IMG/VR virus record: IMGVR_UViG_3300033141_002403
Coordinates: 1-39,575 of that record
DNA from: a virus
DNA length: 39,575 nucleotides
Reading direction: 5' to 3' (one strand)
Shown here piece after piece: positions 8,249 to 15,508 of the stretch (position 1 is the stretch's first letter; each line of letters begins with the position of its first letter). A program made the position numbers and the translations under genes. The notes beneath the pieces were generated by a model. That model did no database searches and had not been told where the DNA came from. It saw only the letters and a list, made by a program, of their open reading frames with translations.

Positions 8249-8277
8249 TTGACACGCAGGAATAACTAGCGTACAAT
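8249..8277 (+). promoter_or_regulatory. early lytic promoter
   Basis: TTGACA (8249-8254) and TACAAT (8272-8277) are separated by 17 bases, which is near consensus for a sigma-A-type promoter. It faces the excisionase-like gene and the early operon and lies next to the operator candidate. Confidence 0.85.
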
Positions 8278-8341
8278 GAAGACATAGAACGAACGTAAAA
8301 GTAACGGTGTATATCGGCAACGGTAAGGGGGTGATAATAGT

Positions 8342-8545
8342 ATGGCCAATCATGACGGGAATAAACCGGTGAAATTGGAAGAACTACCTGAAGCACTCAC
8401 GCCGGAACAAGTAGCGAAATTATTGCAGTGTTCAGTACAGTCAGTCTATCGCCGTTGCCGGACAGGAGAATTGCCTGCCAAGAAAATTGGACGACTGACA
8501 CGGATACCTAAGCGTGCATTTGTTGAGTGGTTTGAAGCCAGTTGA
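8342..8545 (+). CDS. excisionase-type winged-HTH protein
   Basis: The protein is 67 residues, behind GGGGGTGAT. The central segment LTPEQVAKLLQCSVQSVYRRC...GELPAKKIG is the MerR/excisionase HTH_17 pattern, followed by a wing ending in a W-F-E tail. Small proteins of this family bend DNA at attachment sites or act as early regulators (Cro-like). It is the first gene of the early operon, divergent from the repressor, and integrase needs such a partner for excision. Confidence 0.8.
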   Translation: MANHDGNKPVKLEELPEALTPEQVAKLLQCSVQSVYRRCRTGELPAKKIGRLTRIPKRAFVEWFEAS

Positions 8546-8603
8546 TGATATCGTACCTTGACAACTAATTTGTAAGAGACGGGGTTGCTCCGTTATCAGC
8601 AGT

Positions 8604-8682
8604 GTCCCTGGCGAGCACGGGCCTACTCCCGGTAGGGTACTGGTCACGGCGAGGGACCGAGGCTATATGGTGACGTATAGCC
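8604..8682 (+). ncRNA. structured leader RNA candidate
   Basis: A 165-base gap without a gene holds nested stems. GTCCCT (8604-8609) pairs with AGGGAC (8652-8657) and encloses CCTAC/GTAGG (8622-8626/8632-8636). This is followed by GGCTATA/TATAGCC (8661-8667/8676-8682). The element ends about 16 bases before the ribosome binding site of the next gene. It could be an attenuator, antiterminator or riboswitch-like leader. I do not recognise the family. Confidence 0.45.
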
Positions 8683-8709
8683 CATAAGAAAGAGAGGGAG
8701 GGACAAAGG

Positions 8710-8889
8710 ATGTCAGGACAACAGACGTTCGCACAGGAAGCGTGGGACATAGCCACACGGCTTGACGATCTGGATTCCCGGCTTATTGACAACGTTGACG
8801 ACAAGGTTGAGAGACAGGCTTCGGAGTTGGTGGAACAGTTGTATGCCTTGGCGCGACGGCTAGGGTGGAAGGGAGAACAGACAGCATGA
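8710..8889 (+). CDS. small acidic helical early protein
   Basis: The protein is 59 residues from ATG 8710, behind AGGGAGGGAC. It is mostly amphipathic helix with Asp-rich and Glu-rich patches (LDDLDSRLID, VDDKVE). The stop TGA overlaps the ATG of the Gam-like gene (ATGA), so the two are translationally coupled. No known domain. Perhaps a partner of the recombination proteins that follow. Confidence 0.7.
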   Translation: MSGQQTFAQEAWDIATRLDDLDSRLIDNVDDKVERQASELVEQLYALARRLGWKGEQTA

Positions 8890-9437
8890 GTATGGCAGAA
8901 GAATACTTAGAGTATCTTGACAGCCAAGTAGAGGCCGAACAGGAAGGTTTTGTTATTGATAACGATGACAAGGCCGATTGGGCGTTGAGGAAAATCGCTC
9001 AGGCTGAAAAACGGATACAGGAACGGGCCGAGTTTGTTGAAACCGAAATGGCAAAGCTGCAGGCATGGCAAAGTCAACAGGATGCACAAGACAAGCGCAC
9101 CATAGAGTTTATGACGGGGTTGCTGAAAATATACTTTGGCAAACTTCGGGAAAGTGGAACGTTGGGCAAGAAAAAATCCTATAAACTGCCCAACGGCACG
9201 TTAGCAGTGAGAAAGAAACAGCCGAAGCTGGCTTACGATGCCGATGCTTTCATCGCATGGGCCAGCAAAGAAGCTCCCGAATACGTTGCAACCATCTTGC
9301 AACCCCGGTGGGGTGAGTTTAAGAAGAGGATCAAAGTCATTGGCAGGGACGTAGTGGACACTGAAACAGGGGAAACTATCAAGTTTGTGACTGTTGAGGA
9401 ACCAGAAAGTGAATCTTTCTCTGTGAAAACCAGCTAG
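8886..9437 (+). CDS. Gam-like host-nuclease inhibitor
   Basis: The protein is 183 residues starting at the ATG inside the ATGA overlap. It has the Mu Gam-like layout: ADWALRKIAQAEKRI near the N-terminus, a long coiled coil to about residue 90, then the beta region KLPNGTLAVRKKQPKL followed by an AFIAWA helix. Known Gam proteins bind double-stranded ends and protect phage DNA from host exonucleases. The next genes (Sak4-like ATPase, SSB) belong to the same recombination cassette. A Siphovirus Gp157-type annotation would be the main alternative. Confidence 0.75.
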   Translation: MSMAEEYLEYLDSQVEAEQEGFVIDNDDKADWALRKIAQAEKRIQERAEFVETEMAKLQAWQSQQDAQDKRTIEFMTGLLKIYFGKLRESGTLGKKKSYKLPNGTLAVRKKQPKLAYDADAFIAWASKEAPEYVATILQPRWGEFKKRIKVIGRDVVDTETGETIKFVTVEEPESESFSVKTS

Positions 9438-9459
9438 TTAGAAGAGGGGGAGGAATACA

Positions 9460-10434
9460 ATGGCAATTCAATTCCGAAAGGCAGAGAGACGTAAGGCTAA
9501 GGCAAGGGTCGCATTAAGTGGCCCTTCTGGTTCGGGGAAGACGTATTCGTCATTGTTGATGGCGTTTGGGTTGGCTAGCAGTCCTGATAAGGTGGCCTTG
9601 ATTGATACGGAGTCTGGCAGTGGCGAGTTGTATGCGCACCTTGGCGATTATGCTTATGCTGCGCTGGAAGCACCTTTCACGCCACAGAAGTACATCGAAG
9701 CCATCAAAGCTGCTGAGGACGCCGGTTTTGAAGTCATCATCATAGATTCGCTTTCTCATGCATGGGCTGGCCAGGGTGGTATGTTGGATCTCCATGACAA
9801 AGCGACAGCCAAGACAGGTAATAGCTTTACAGCCTGGAGAAATGTAACTCCATTGCACAACCAGCTGGTAGATACTATCTTGGGCTGTAAGGCCCACGTG
9901 ATAGCTACTCTTAGAGCCAAAACGGAATACGTGGTTGAAAAGAATGGGGACAAAACCAACATTAGAAAGGTTGGTTTGGCGCCAGTATTTAGGGATGGTA
10001 TCGAATACGAATTCACTATTTTCTTTGACTTGTTGCAGACAGAACATACTGCAGCAGCCAGCAAGGATCGGACTGGCTTGTTCGACGGCCAGTACTGCAC
10101 CATCACGCAAGAAACAGGGCAGAAACTTCGTGAATGGCTGGAAAGTGGTACGGATGCACCAATACCACCACCAGCAACCACACAGGCCGAGGATGAGGAA
10201 CTTAAACGGTTGCGAAAGCAATTTTTTGCACAAGCCCGAGAAACGCTAGGTAATGCTGATTCGGACATGGTGAAAGAGTGGATTAAGTCATTATATGGTG
10301 CAGAAAGTTTCCTTGACATATCGCCGGAAGACTTACGAAAGACGATTATTGCCATGAAAAACGGAGGAGCTGAAAGAGCAGTAACGTCGTTTGTGAAGTT
10401 CCAAACAGAACGGGAGGCAACGGTGAGTGAATAG
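9460..10434 (+). CDS. Sak4-like RecA-fold ATPase (AAA_24 type)
   Basis: The protein is 324 residues behind AGAGGGGGAGG. Walker A GPSGSGKT is at 21-28, and the Walker B strand EVIIIDS is at 91-97. A further conserved segment, IATLRAKTEY, follows. Phage ATPases of this type act as single-strand annealing or strand-exchange proteins and usually sit beside SSB, as here. The C-terminal helical tail (about 235-324) follows a Pro/Thr linker. The gene overlaps the SSB gene by 8 bases. Function in recombination-dependent replication is inferred from family and context. Confidence 0.82.
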   Translation: MAIQFRKAERRKAKARVALSGPSGSGKTYSSLLMAFGLASSPDKVALIDTESGSGELYAHLGDYAYAALEAPFTPQKYIEAIKAAEDAGFEVIIIDSLSHAWAGQGGMLDLHDKATAKTGNSFTAWRNVTPLHNQLVDTILGCKAHVIATLRAKTEYVVEKNGDKTNIRKVGLAPVFRDGIEYEFTIFFDLLQTEHTAAASKDRTGLFDGQYCTITQETGQKLREWLESGTDAPIPPPATTQAEDEELKRLRKQFFAQARETLGNADSDMVKEWIKSLYGAESFLDISPEDLRKTIIAMKNGGAERAVTSFVKFQTEREATVSE

Positions 10435-10807
10435 GGTTATTCTCATTGGGAGACTCGTCGATGCTCCCACTTTGCGTTATGTTGGCAACGGCAAGGCAGT
10501 GGCAGATTTTCGCCTTGCCGTTGACAGGCCATATAAGAATCGGGACGGCGAACGTCAAACTGATTTTATCAACATAGTTGCATGGGGAAAACAAGCTGAG
10601 AATTGCGCCAACTATCTTGACAAGGGACGACAAGTTGCAGTGGATGGGCGATTGGAAATATCTCGCTGGCAAGATCAGCAGGGGAACAACAGGTACACTC
10701 CCCAGGTGGTAGCCCAATCTGTCCAATTCCTGGGGAACAAGAAGGAAGGTGATGAGGGGGCACATTCTACGTCATCAGATGATGATTACTCCGATGTCCC
10801 TTTCTGA
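10427..10807 (+). CDS. ssb: single-stranded DNA-binding protein
   Basis: The protein is 126 residues. Start GTG 10427 overlaps the ATPase stop and is preceded by GGGAGGCAACGG. The OB-fold is recognised from MNRVILIGRL, TDFINIVAWGKQAE and the DGRLE segment. The acidic tail ends in DDDYSDVPF, the standard protein-interaction tip of bacterial SSB. It coats single strands during phage replication and recombination. Confidence 0.95.
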   Translation: MNRVILIGRLVDAPTLRYVGNGKAVADFRLAVDRPYKNRDGERQTDFINIVAWGKQAENCANYLDKGRQVAVDGRLEISRWQDQQGNNRYTPQVVAQSVQFLGNKKEGDEGAHSTSSDDDYSDVPF

Positions 10808-10808
10808 T

Positions 10809-10901
10809 ATGACAAAGGATGATGTTAAAGCATTGCTGGGATTAGTTGTTTGTCTGTTTGCCGTCGTCACATGGACGACGGTTTTGTATTTGTGGAAATA
10901 G
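10809..10901 (+). CDS. tiny single-pass membrane peptide
   Basis: A 30-codon frame starts at ATG 10809, two bases after the SSB stop. It encodes a short polar start and one hydrophobic segment (about residues 9-26, rich in Val/Leu). No strong ribosome binding site is visible, but the position immediately after ssb allows reinitiation. Function unknown. Confidence 0.4.
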   Translation: MTKDDVKALLGLVVCLFAVVTWTTVLYLWK

Positions 10902-10922
10902 CTTGTAGGGGAGGAGACTGCA

Positions 10923-11144
10923 GTGATAGTAAGCGCAAGGGATTTTGACTATTACATAACTCGGCCTGAACGAGAACCAGAACCTATCGGCGAGTGCGAC
11001 CAGTGTGGCGATGATCTGTATGCGTGGAAACGGCGATACTGCTTGCCCTGGGGTGGTTATGTTTGTGAAGACTGCTGGGCCGAATACGAAGAGGCACACG
11101 AGGAAGAACTGGTTGCCTGGGGTGGCGCCGTGGAGGTGGCGTGA
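10923..11144 (+). CDS. small zinc-ribbon-like protein
   Basis: The protein is 73 residues from GTG 10923 behind GGGGAGGAG. CDQCG and CEDC form two Cys pairs about 26 residues apart, a likely zinc ribbon, with an acidic C-terminus. It is the first of five small genes between ssb and the replication initiator. Function unknown; many early phage genes of this kind modify host enzymes. Confidence 0.65.
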   Translation: MIVSARDFDYYITRPEREPEPIGECDQCGDDLYAWKRRYCLPWGGYVCEDCWAEYEEAHEEELVAWGGAVEVA

Positions 11145-11145
11145 A

Positions 11146-11364
11146 ATGGAGATGCTGACACGTCGAGAAGTAATAGAGTTGGGGTATGAAGCACATGACG
11201 GCCCTGAATTTACGGGCTATTGGTGCGCTTATAGTCACCGGCGTATTTGGTCGAACGACAAGGTATATGAGACTCCGGATGGTTATGTGCTGGAAGAGTA
11301 CATCGACGCCTATATCGACGAGCACGGCGACGACGACGTAGTTGAAGTAGAGGTGATTCGCTGA
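11146..11364 (+). CDS. small acidic early protein, unknown function
   Basis: The protein is 72 residues from ATG 11146, one base after the upstream stop. GGAGGTGG at 11132-11139 serves as its site. It is Tyr-rich and Trp-rich with a strongly acidic tail (DEHGDDDVVEVEV). The stop overlaps the next start. No family recognised. Confidence 0.6.
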   Translation: MEMLTRREVIELGYEAHDGPEFTGYWCAYSHRRIWSNDKVYETPDGYVLEEYIDAYIDEHGDDDVVEVEVIR

Positions 11365-11621
11365 TGCAGACAACGATCACGATTATGACCTGTGACAAAT
11401 GTGGTGTGGAAATTAATGAAAGAGCTAACAAGCAATTGTTACGTCTACACTACGTTGAACAAGCTGAAATCATAGATGCTATAGTCAGCGTCACTTTTTC
11501 TTGGCGTCAGAATGGTGGCAAAGACATACAAGACGGCGATTTGTGTCCCAAGTGTGTTATTGAGATTCTTAAGGAAGCAGTAGACAAGCTGGAGGGGGAG
11601 GAAGACAACCATGCTGACTGA
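11364..11621 (+). CDS. small Cys-pair protein, possible zinc ribbon
   Basis: The protein is 85 residues. The ATG at 11364 shares its first base with the previous TGA. N-terminal CDKCG and C-terminal CPKC pairs could bind zinc across a central beta segment. The acidic tail overlaps the next gene by 11 bases. Unknown function; the arrangement resembles other small early phage zinc proteins. Confidence 0.6.
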   Translation: MQTTITIMTCDKCGVEINERANKQLLRLHYVEQAEIIDAIVSVTFSWRQNGGKDIQDGDLCPKCVIEILKEAVDKLEGEEDNHAD

Positions 11622-11967
11622 TGAACAACTGCAGGCAATCGAACTTCGGCGTGAGGCCACGACATCAAGACAGGGACACGAAGTCAAGTGGGGACATTGG
11701 GAACGGAAGAAATGTTATGTGCAGGATGACATCATTATGCCTTGCAAGCTACTCGATAAAGCACTTGAGGGGGTCAGCCTGAGCAAACGAGCAGGGTTGT
11801 CGTTGCTGGTGTTGTCAAACGGCGAGACTGGCAAAACTGGCATTCTTCTACGGTCTGGTGATTATCACAGAGAAGGCGTCATCATCAATTATTGCCCGTT
11901 CTGTGGGACGCCGATAGCAGACCAGTTTGTTTTGGAGGAGGAAGCGAATGAAAATCAACCTGTCTAA
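11611..11967 (+). CDS. early protein with CPFCG motif
   Basis: The protein is 118 residues, behind GGAGGGGGAGGAAG. A CPFCGTPI motif near the C-terminus, with Cys43 in the middle (MPCKL), suggests a metal-binding or rubredoxin-like knuckle of the Lar type. Lar/RalR-type antirestriction proteins carry a CPFCG motif, but the rest does not clearly match, so that identity is only a possibility. Confidence 0.6.
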   Translation: MLTDEQLQAIELRREATTSRQGHEVKWGHWERKKCYVQDDIIMPCKLLDKALEGVSLSKRAGLSLLVLSNGETGKTGILLRSGDYHREGVIINYCPFCGTPIADQFVLEEEANENQPV

Positions 11968-12211
11968 ACCCAAATCAGAACGGCAACCACGGCGAGGAGA
12001 CATATGGCTGACACATGAAGGCTTTGCATATTTGATAGTGCGAAGCAAGAATAGCAACAACCTGTGTTTTGTGTCGCTGAATGGGGCACGGCAGGTTGGA
12101 GACTTTTGTTCTCCGACAATATCAGATGAGTATTTACAACAGGAATTTGGGCCGGGCGAACTTATCCCCAGTGAAGAACTGGAATTGCGACGTATTGAGA
12201 CGGCTGGCTAA
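11948..12211 (+). CDS. small SH3-like early protein
   Basis: The protein is 87 residues from ATG 11948, behind GGAGGAAGC. An upstream ATG at 11927 is in frame but lacks a site. It starts with a basic region, then alternates short beta strands (RGDIWLTHEGFAYLIV, NLCFVSLNG), reminiscent of a MazF/PemK-like or SH3 barrel fold. Catalytic residues cannot be assigned. Overlaps the preceding gene by 20 bases. Confidence 0.55.
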   Translation: MKINLSKPKSERQPRRGDIWLTHEGFAYLIVRSKNSNNLCFVSLNGARQVGDFCSPTISDEYLQQEFGPGELIPSEELELRRIETAG

Positions 12212-12312
12212 ACGCCGGCCCTTTCTTTTGTGACGGGTGCGTGAGGCATGGTTTCCCTCAGTATGTAGTATATGCAGTTTGTCATGAGGTATGCATCAGC
12301 GGAGGTGATAAC

Positions 12313-13236
12313 TTGCCGGGAGGTTTTATAACGACTAGGGACATTTTTGAGCATGCCATATGGAAGAACATCCCGCAGTTTCGGATGTTCTTTCTCATTT
12401 ATGGCAATGCAGTACATAGTCACAAAGGCGTAACTATCACCTCTAACATACATCTAAAACGTGGGCAATGGCTTAGATCATATAGGCAACTGCAACAAGA
12501 CTTAGCATACGTTGAAAACAATGCGGTGCGTACTTACAGCTTGTCGTTTATCAAGAAACTGATAGCGCAATTGGAAGCTGAAGGACGTATCACCACTAAG
12601 CAGACACAGCTAGGTACTTTATTTACAGTTGTGAATTACAACGAATATCAAACCCTTAACAACTACCAGGAGCCGAGAACAGGCCGAGAACAGGCAAACC
12701 CCCAGTATAACCTGGGTGAAAAAGAAGGAAACCCCTCTAACCGAGAACACACTGAGAACAGACTGAGAACAGACCGAGAACACACTGAGAACAATAAGAA
12801 GAATGATAAGAATGATAAGAATGATATAGGGTATAAAGAATGTTGCGACTCTGACGATTCGCAACCCCTCAAGTATCCCCCAGGAAGTATACCCTTGGAA
12901 CTAGCCAGACATCTCCGCTTCTGTATTCTGCAACGTGACGAAACAACCAAGGTTCCTCCTGATAACCCCAAAGCCCTTCAATCTTGGGCAACCGAAGCTG
13001 ATAGGATGGTCCGTCTTGATAAACGAGATCCGCAAGATGCCGCCAAACTAATGGAATGGTGTCAGCAAGATGAGTTTTGGTGTGTCAACATTCTCAGTAT
13101 GCGCAAATTTCGCCTGCAATATGACCGACTCAAACGCGATTCCCAACGCAAAGGACGGCAGAAGAAACAAGGCATGAGTCCTATTGATCAGCGGATGCTA
13201 GAACTTGGCATGATGGGAGGGCTTGACTTTGAATGA
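12313..13236 (+). CDS. phage replication initiator with winged-helix N-terminus
   Basis: The protein is 307 residues from TTG 12313, directly behind GGAGGTGATAAC; other in-frame starts upstream lack a site. The N-terminal half (about 1-115) matches the winged-helix domain of phage DnaD-like or replisome organiser proteins (IHLKRGQWLRSYRQLQQD, LGTLFTVVNYNEYQ). A low-complexity linker (about 120-178, repeated REHTEN and KND) is encoded by iteron-like DNA repeats. The C-terminal half is helical. It should bind the origin within its own gene and recruit the helicase through the next protein. Confidence 0.8.
   Translation: MPGGFITTRDIFEHAIWKNIPQFRMFFLIYGNAVHSHKGVTITSNIHLKRGQWLRSYRQLQQDLAYVENNAVRTYSLSFIKKLIAQLEAEGRITTKQTQLGTLFTVVNYNEYQTLNNYQEPRTGREQANPQYNLGEKEGNPSNREHTENRLRTDREHTENNKKNDKNDKNDIGYKECCDSDDSQPLKYPPGSIPLELARHLRFCILQRDETTKVPPDNPKALQSWATEADRMVRLDKRDPQDAAKLMEWCQQDEFWCVNILSMRKFRLQYDRLKRDSQRKGRQKKQGMSPIDQRMLELGMMGGLDFE
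12672..12830 (+). repeat. iteron-like repeats and AT-rich block, candidate replication origin
   Basis: Two tandem copies of GCCGAGAACAG lie at 12672-12693. Five more 11-bp copies of consensus AC(C/T)GAGAACA(C/G) lie at 12740-12793. Three direct copies of AAGAATGAT and an AT-rich stretch follow at about 12798-12830. Iterons plus an AT-rich unwinding block inside an initiator gene match the arrangement of lambda ori in gene O and of several Gram-positive phage origins. Confidence 0.7.
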
Positions 13237-13786
13237 ACAACAGGTGGTAGCAATTGTCAAGGTTCTGCAAAGTGCTTATCCGCGAACTGAATTTTCGAGA
13301 GAAACAATAACGGTTTATGAAAACATGCTGAAAGATTTGCCAGCCAAAGAAACGTCGGAGGCTGTTAAACGCTTGATTACTTCATCTAAATGGTTACCTA
13401 CCATTGCAGAAATACGTCAGGAAGTTGCCGAACTAATGACGGCGCTTCCGGATGCTGAAGAAGCATGGATAGAAGTACAGGACTATGCTAGGCATGGATG
13501 GTGTCCAACAGCTCCGCAATTGGCTCAATGGTCGAACCCGGTAATTGGCAAAGCAGTTGAGGCTATGGGAGGTATTGCAACTATTGCTCAAAGCGACCAG
13601 GGCGAATGGCTAGGTAGAGAGTTTAGACGAGTCTATGAACGTTTGCGTGAGAAACAAATCAGAAACGCGCAAATACAAGCTTTGCCAGGCTCTACGGCAA
13701 TACGTGATACAGCGAGGGCATTGATGGATCACTGGCGTTATGACGCAGATAGTGTCTTAAAAGAAATAGCAATTGCAGGAAATTAA
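13229..13786 (+). CDS. G39P-like helicase loader
   Basis: The protein is 185 residues from TTG 13229, 8 bases after GGGAGG; TTG 13223 is too close. It is all-helical, with the pattern YPRTEFSRETITVYENML and SSKWLPTIAEIRQE. This resembles phage replicative helicase loader/inhibitor proteins such as SPP1 G39P. It immediately follows and overlaps the initiator gene. Known role of the family: deliver the DnaB-type helicase to the initiator-bound origin. No phage helicase is seen, so the host enzyme is probably recruited. Confidence 0.72.
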   Translation: MNEQQVVAIVKVLQSAYPRTEFSRETITVYENMLKDLPAKETSEAVKRLITSSKWLPTIAEIRQEVAELMTALPDAEEAWIEVQDYARHGWCPTAPQLAQWSNPVIGKAVEAMGGIATIAQSDQGEWLGREFRRVYERLREKQIRNAQIQALPGSTAIRDTARALMDHWRYDADSVLKEIAIAGN

Positions 13787-13803
13787 GAGAGGTGTAACAT
13801 GCA

Positions 13804-14109
13804 ATGAGTGATTGGGAGTGCGCAGTTCCGATAGAACGATACCTGCAAGCAGATCCCGAGTACAGCACTCGTTGGAAGGCCAAAGTGCTTGGCGAGATAT
13901 GGGACACAGTGCAGGATGCTGACGCTAAGTTTCCGGAATACCATTCGCTTCATGAAGCATACGCGATCCTTAAAGAAGAGATGGACGAACTGTGGGACGA
14001 GATAAAAATGAACGGCCTTCCGGCAAGTATCAGAGCCGAAGTAGTTGACATTGGTGCTGTGTGCATTCGACTACTGCGTTACATAGACAGAAAGGCGGGG
14101 TGGAGTTGA
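13804..14109 (+). CDS. MazG-like NTP pyrophosphohydrolase
   Basis: The protein is 101 residues behind GAGAGGTG. The all-alpha NTP-PPase signature is present: Glu58-Glu59-x-x-Glu62 and Glu79-x-x-Asp82 (EEMDE and EVVD), which bind magnesium in the family. Such enzymes hydrolyse nucleoside triphosphates to monophosphates and may adjust nucleotide pools or ppGpp during infection. The 3' end overlaps the next gene, also MazG-like. Confidence 0.72.
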   Translation: MSDWECAVPIERYLQADPEYSTRWKAKVLGEIWDTVQDADAKFPEYHSLHEAYAILKEEMDELWDEIKMNGLPASIRAEVVDIGAVCIRLLRYIDRKAGWS

Positions 14110-14403
14110 ATACTCGTCGTGAGGTATGCTGGTTTGCTGAAAAAATGGAAACCGTCTTGCAAGAAAATGATTATAAAGGTGGTTGGAAAGATTGCAATAT
14201 TAACTGGTTATTTCGTCGCTTAGTTGATGAGGTCTTTGAGCTTGCAATTGCACTTTCCAAAGTTAATCAACATGCATGGAATAACCCACTAAACACTACA
14301 GCCAAAAGTGATGTTGTCAAAGAGGCTGTAGACATAGCAAATTTCGCAATGATGATTGCAGATTTGGCCAAGGAGAATGATAGCGAAAGGCGGGGTGGAG
14401 TTG
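14090..14403 (+). repeat. two exact 19-base direct repeats at gene junctions
   Basis: GAAAGGCGGGGTGGAGTTG occurs at 14090-14108 and again at 14385-14403, 295 bases apart. Each copy spans the 3' end of a MazG-like gene and the GTG/TTG start and ribosome binding site of the following gene. The upstream gene uses a different frame in each copy. It looks like a trace of duplication or recombination at gene boundaries. Confidence 0.85.
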
Positions 14404-14414
14404 GCGAGAAATGA
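14106..14414 (+). CDS. second MazG-like protein
   Basis: The protein is 102 residues from TTG 14106 (GTG 14100 is an alternative), behind AGGCGGGG. Family pattern: Asp41-Glu42-x-x-Glu45 (VDEVFE) and Glu73-x-x-Asp76 (EAVD), with an alpha-helical hydrophobic C-terminus. The first catalytic Glu is replaced by Asp, so activity is less certain. The gene overlaps both neighbours, and its two ends carry the same 19-base sequence (see repeats). Confidence 0.65.
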   Translation: MNTRREVCWFAEKMETVLQENDYKGGWKDCNINWLFRRLVDEVFELAIALSKVNQHAWNNPLNTTAKSDVVKEAVDIANFAMMIADLAKENDSERRGGVGEK

Positions 14415-14616
14415 AACAGCAGCGATGGAACGGAGATGCCAGACGTGTGCATGGTGGGTAGAAGAAAGTACACGTAAGGGAGAATGTCATAGATATCCGG
14501 CAAGATATTTGGATTATCCTAAGTGGCCAGTGACTTCCTATGCTGACTGGTGCGGAGAATGGAAGAGTAAAACTGTAATCATGTGTCAGGTAGAGGAGGA
14601 TGATTCCGATGACTAG
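14401..14616 (+). CDS. small Cys-cluster protein
   Basis: The protein is 71 residues from TTG 14401 (GTG 14395 possible), using the second copy of the repeated initiation region. CQTCAWW, CHRYPAR and DWCGEW resemble a widespread family of small phage proteins with a CxxC-C-C cluster, likely metal-binding. No biochemical function is known to me. The stop overlaps the start of the next gene. Confidence 0.6.
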   Translation: MARNETAAMERRCQTCAWWVEESTRKGECHRYPARYLDYPKWPVTSYADWCGEWKSKTVIMCQVEEDDSDD

Positions 14617-15034
14617 GGATGAAATTCTAGCAATGAAACCAGGGAGAGAGCTGGATAAGCTGGTTGAATCTACTTTTTTTGGCTGGAAAGAAGGAATGGA
14701 ATGTGATGGCGAGATTGGCGAACTACCAATCTCTAGCGATGGGTGGTTCTGCCTTAAATGCGGATATCAGGGCACATGGGGCGAGGACACGACACATTAT
14801 CAACAACCAAAACCCAGAAGTACAGACATAGCAGCAGCGTGGGAAATTCTAAAGGAACTAAACAAGAAAACATATGTCCGAGTAGAGAGACCTACTAAAA
14901 CTGGATATGAGTGTTTTGATAAATGGATTTGCGAAATTGGCGGCGGTAGAATTTATGCGTCTGGCAAAACAGCTCCAGAAGCTGTTTGCAAAGTGGCTCT
15001 GTTAGCTGTATTGGAGGGTATTCTTGATGACTAA
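14609..15034 (+). CDS. phage ABA-sandwich domain protein with zinc knuckle
   Basis: The protein is 141 residues from ATG 14609, 8 bases after GAGGAGG; the ATG at 14600 abuts the site. The ends match the phage ABA-sandwich (BC1872-type) family: MTRDEILAMKPGRELDKLV, then STDIAAAWEI and APEAVCKVALLAVLE. A CLKCGYQG insert around residue 50 is paired with Cys32 (MECDGE) and could bind a metal. Function of the family is unknown. Common in early regions of Bacillota phages. Confidence 0.72.
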   Translation: MTRDEILAMKPGRELDKLVESTFFGWKEGMECDGEIGELPISSDGWFCLKCGYQGTWGEDTTHYQQPKPRSTDIAAAWEILKELNKKTYVRVERPTKTGYECFDKWICEIGGGRIYASGKTAPEAVCKVALLAVLEGILDD

Positions 15035-15279
15035 ACGCGACTGGCAAAAAGATTGGGAATTAACGAAGCAAGCTACCCCTGGGCCGTGGGAAGACATAGA
15101 CGGTGAACTGATAGCATGGAAAGTTATAGACGGGGAGTTAGCAAGCAGCAGGCCCTTGCAAGTATATAGGAAAATAATTCCTACTCGGGGACTGGTGCAA
15201 ACGAACTGGAGCAGCCGTACGCGAACTTGAAGAAGCATTGGCAGCGTTGGAAGAAGGTGATGTTGGTGACGAGAGATGA
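15027..15279 (+). pseudogene. frameshifted TPGPWE-type phage protein
   Basis: The frame from ATG 15027 begins like small phage proteins with a TPGPWE motif (KQATPGPWED), then changes after about 15180 to an unlikely tail and stops at 15230. Shifting by +1 near 15180-15190 gives AAVRELEEALAALEEGD and a stop at 15279, the usual acidic helical C-terminus of this type. A single-base indel, either natural or a sequencing error, best explains this. A programmed shift is less likely because no slippery site is seen. Confidence 0.6.
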
Positions 15280-15508
15280 AATAGCCGAACACTGCCGGCA
15301 ACAACAACAGTTGCTGGGGTGCGAAGACGCACCAGTATGTTTTCTGATACCAGGCCGACTGGGGAAGCGCACTACAAGACGGTTGTGGCCTGGTGGCCCA
15401 AAGGGAGAAATTGTACAAGACGACATGGACGGGCGTGGCCTTCGTGTGATGTTTAAGGCAGATGAAGTGTTAGCAGCATTGGAGAAGGTGACGTCTAGTG
15501 AATCCTGA
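15266..15508 (+). CDS. small early protein, unknown function
   Basis: The protein is about 80 residues. Start GTG 15266 (or ATG 15260/TTG 15263) follows GAAGAAGGTGA. It begins VTRDEIAEHC, has a basic middle with LGKRTTRRLWPGGPKG and ends with a VLAALEKV helix. Similar small proteins occur in Bacillota phages, but I know no function. Overlaps the shifted gene upstream and the tiny membrane gene downstream. Confidence 0.55.
   Translation: MTRDEIAEHCRQQQQLLGCEDAPVCFLIPGRLGKRTTRRLWPGGPKGEIVQDDMDGRGLRVMFKADEVLAALEKVTSSES

Noticed and set aside
8549-8590. Promoter from TTGACA at 8558
   Set aside because: No acceptable -10 hexamer occurs 16-18 bases downstream.
9550-10355. Long minus-strand frames of 227 and 199 residues opposite the ATPase gene
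   Set aside because: They lie wholly opposite a gene with clear Walker motifs, lack ribosome binding sites and have unnatural composition.
12672-12793. CRISPR-like array
   Set aside because: Units are 11 bp, directly adjacent and without unique spacers, and they are translated as part of the initiator; iterons fit better.
15170-15200. Programmed ribosomal frameshift in the TPGPWE-type gene
   Set aside because: No slippery heptamer or downstream structure is evident; an indel is simpler.
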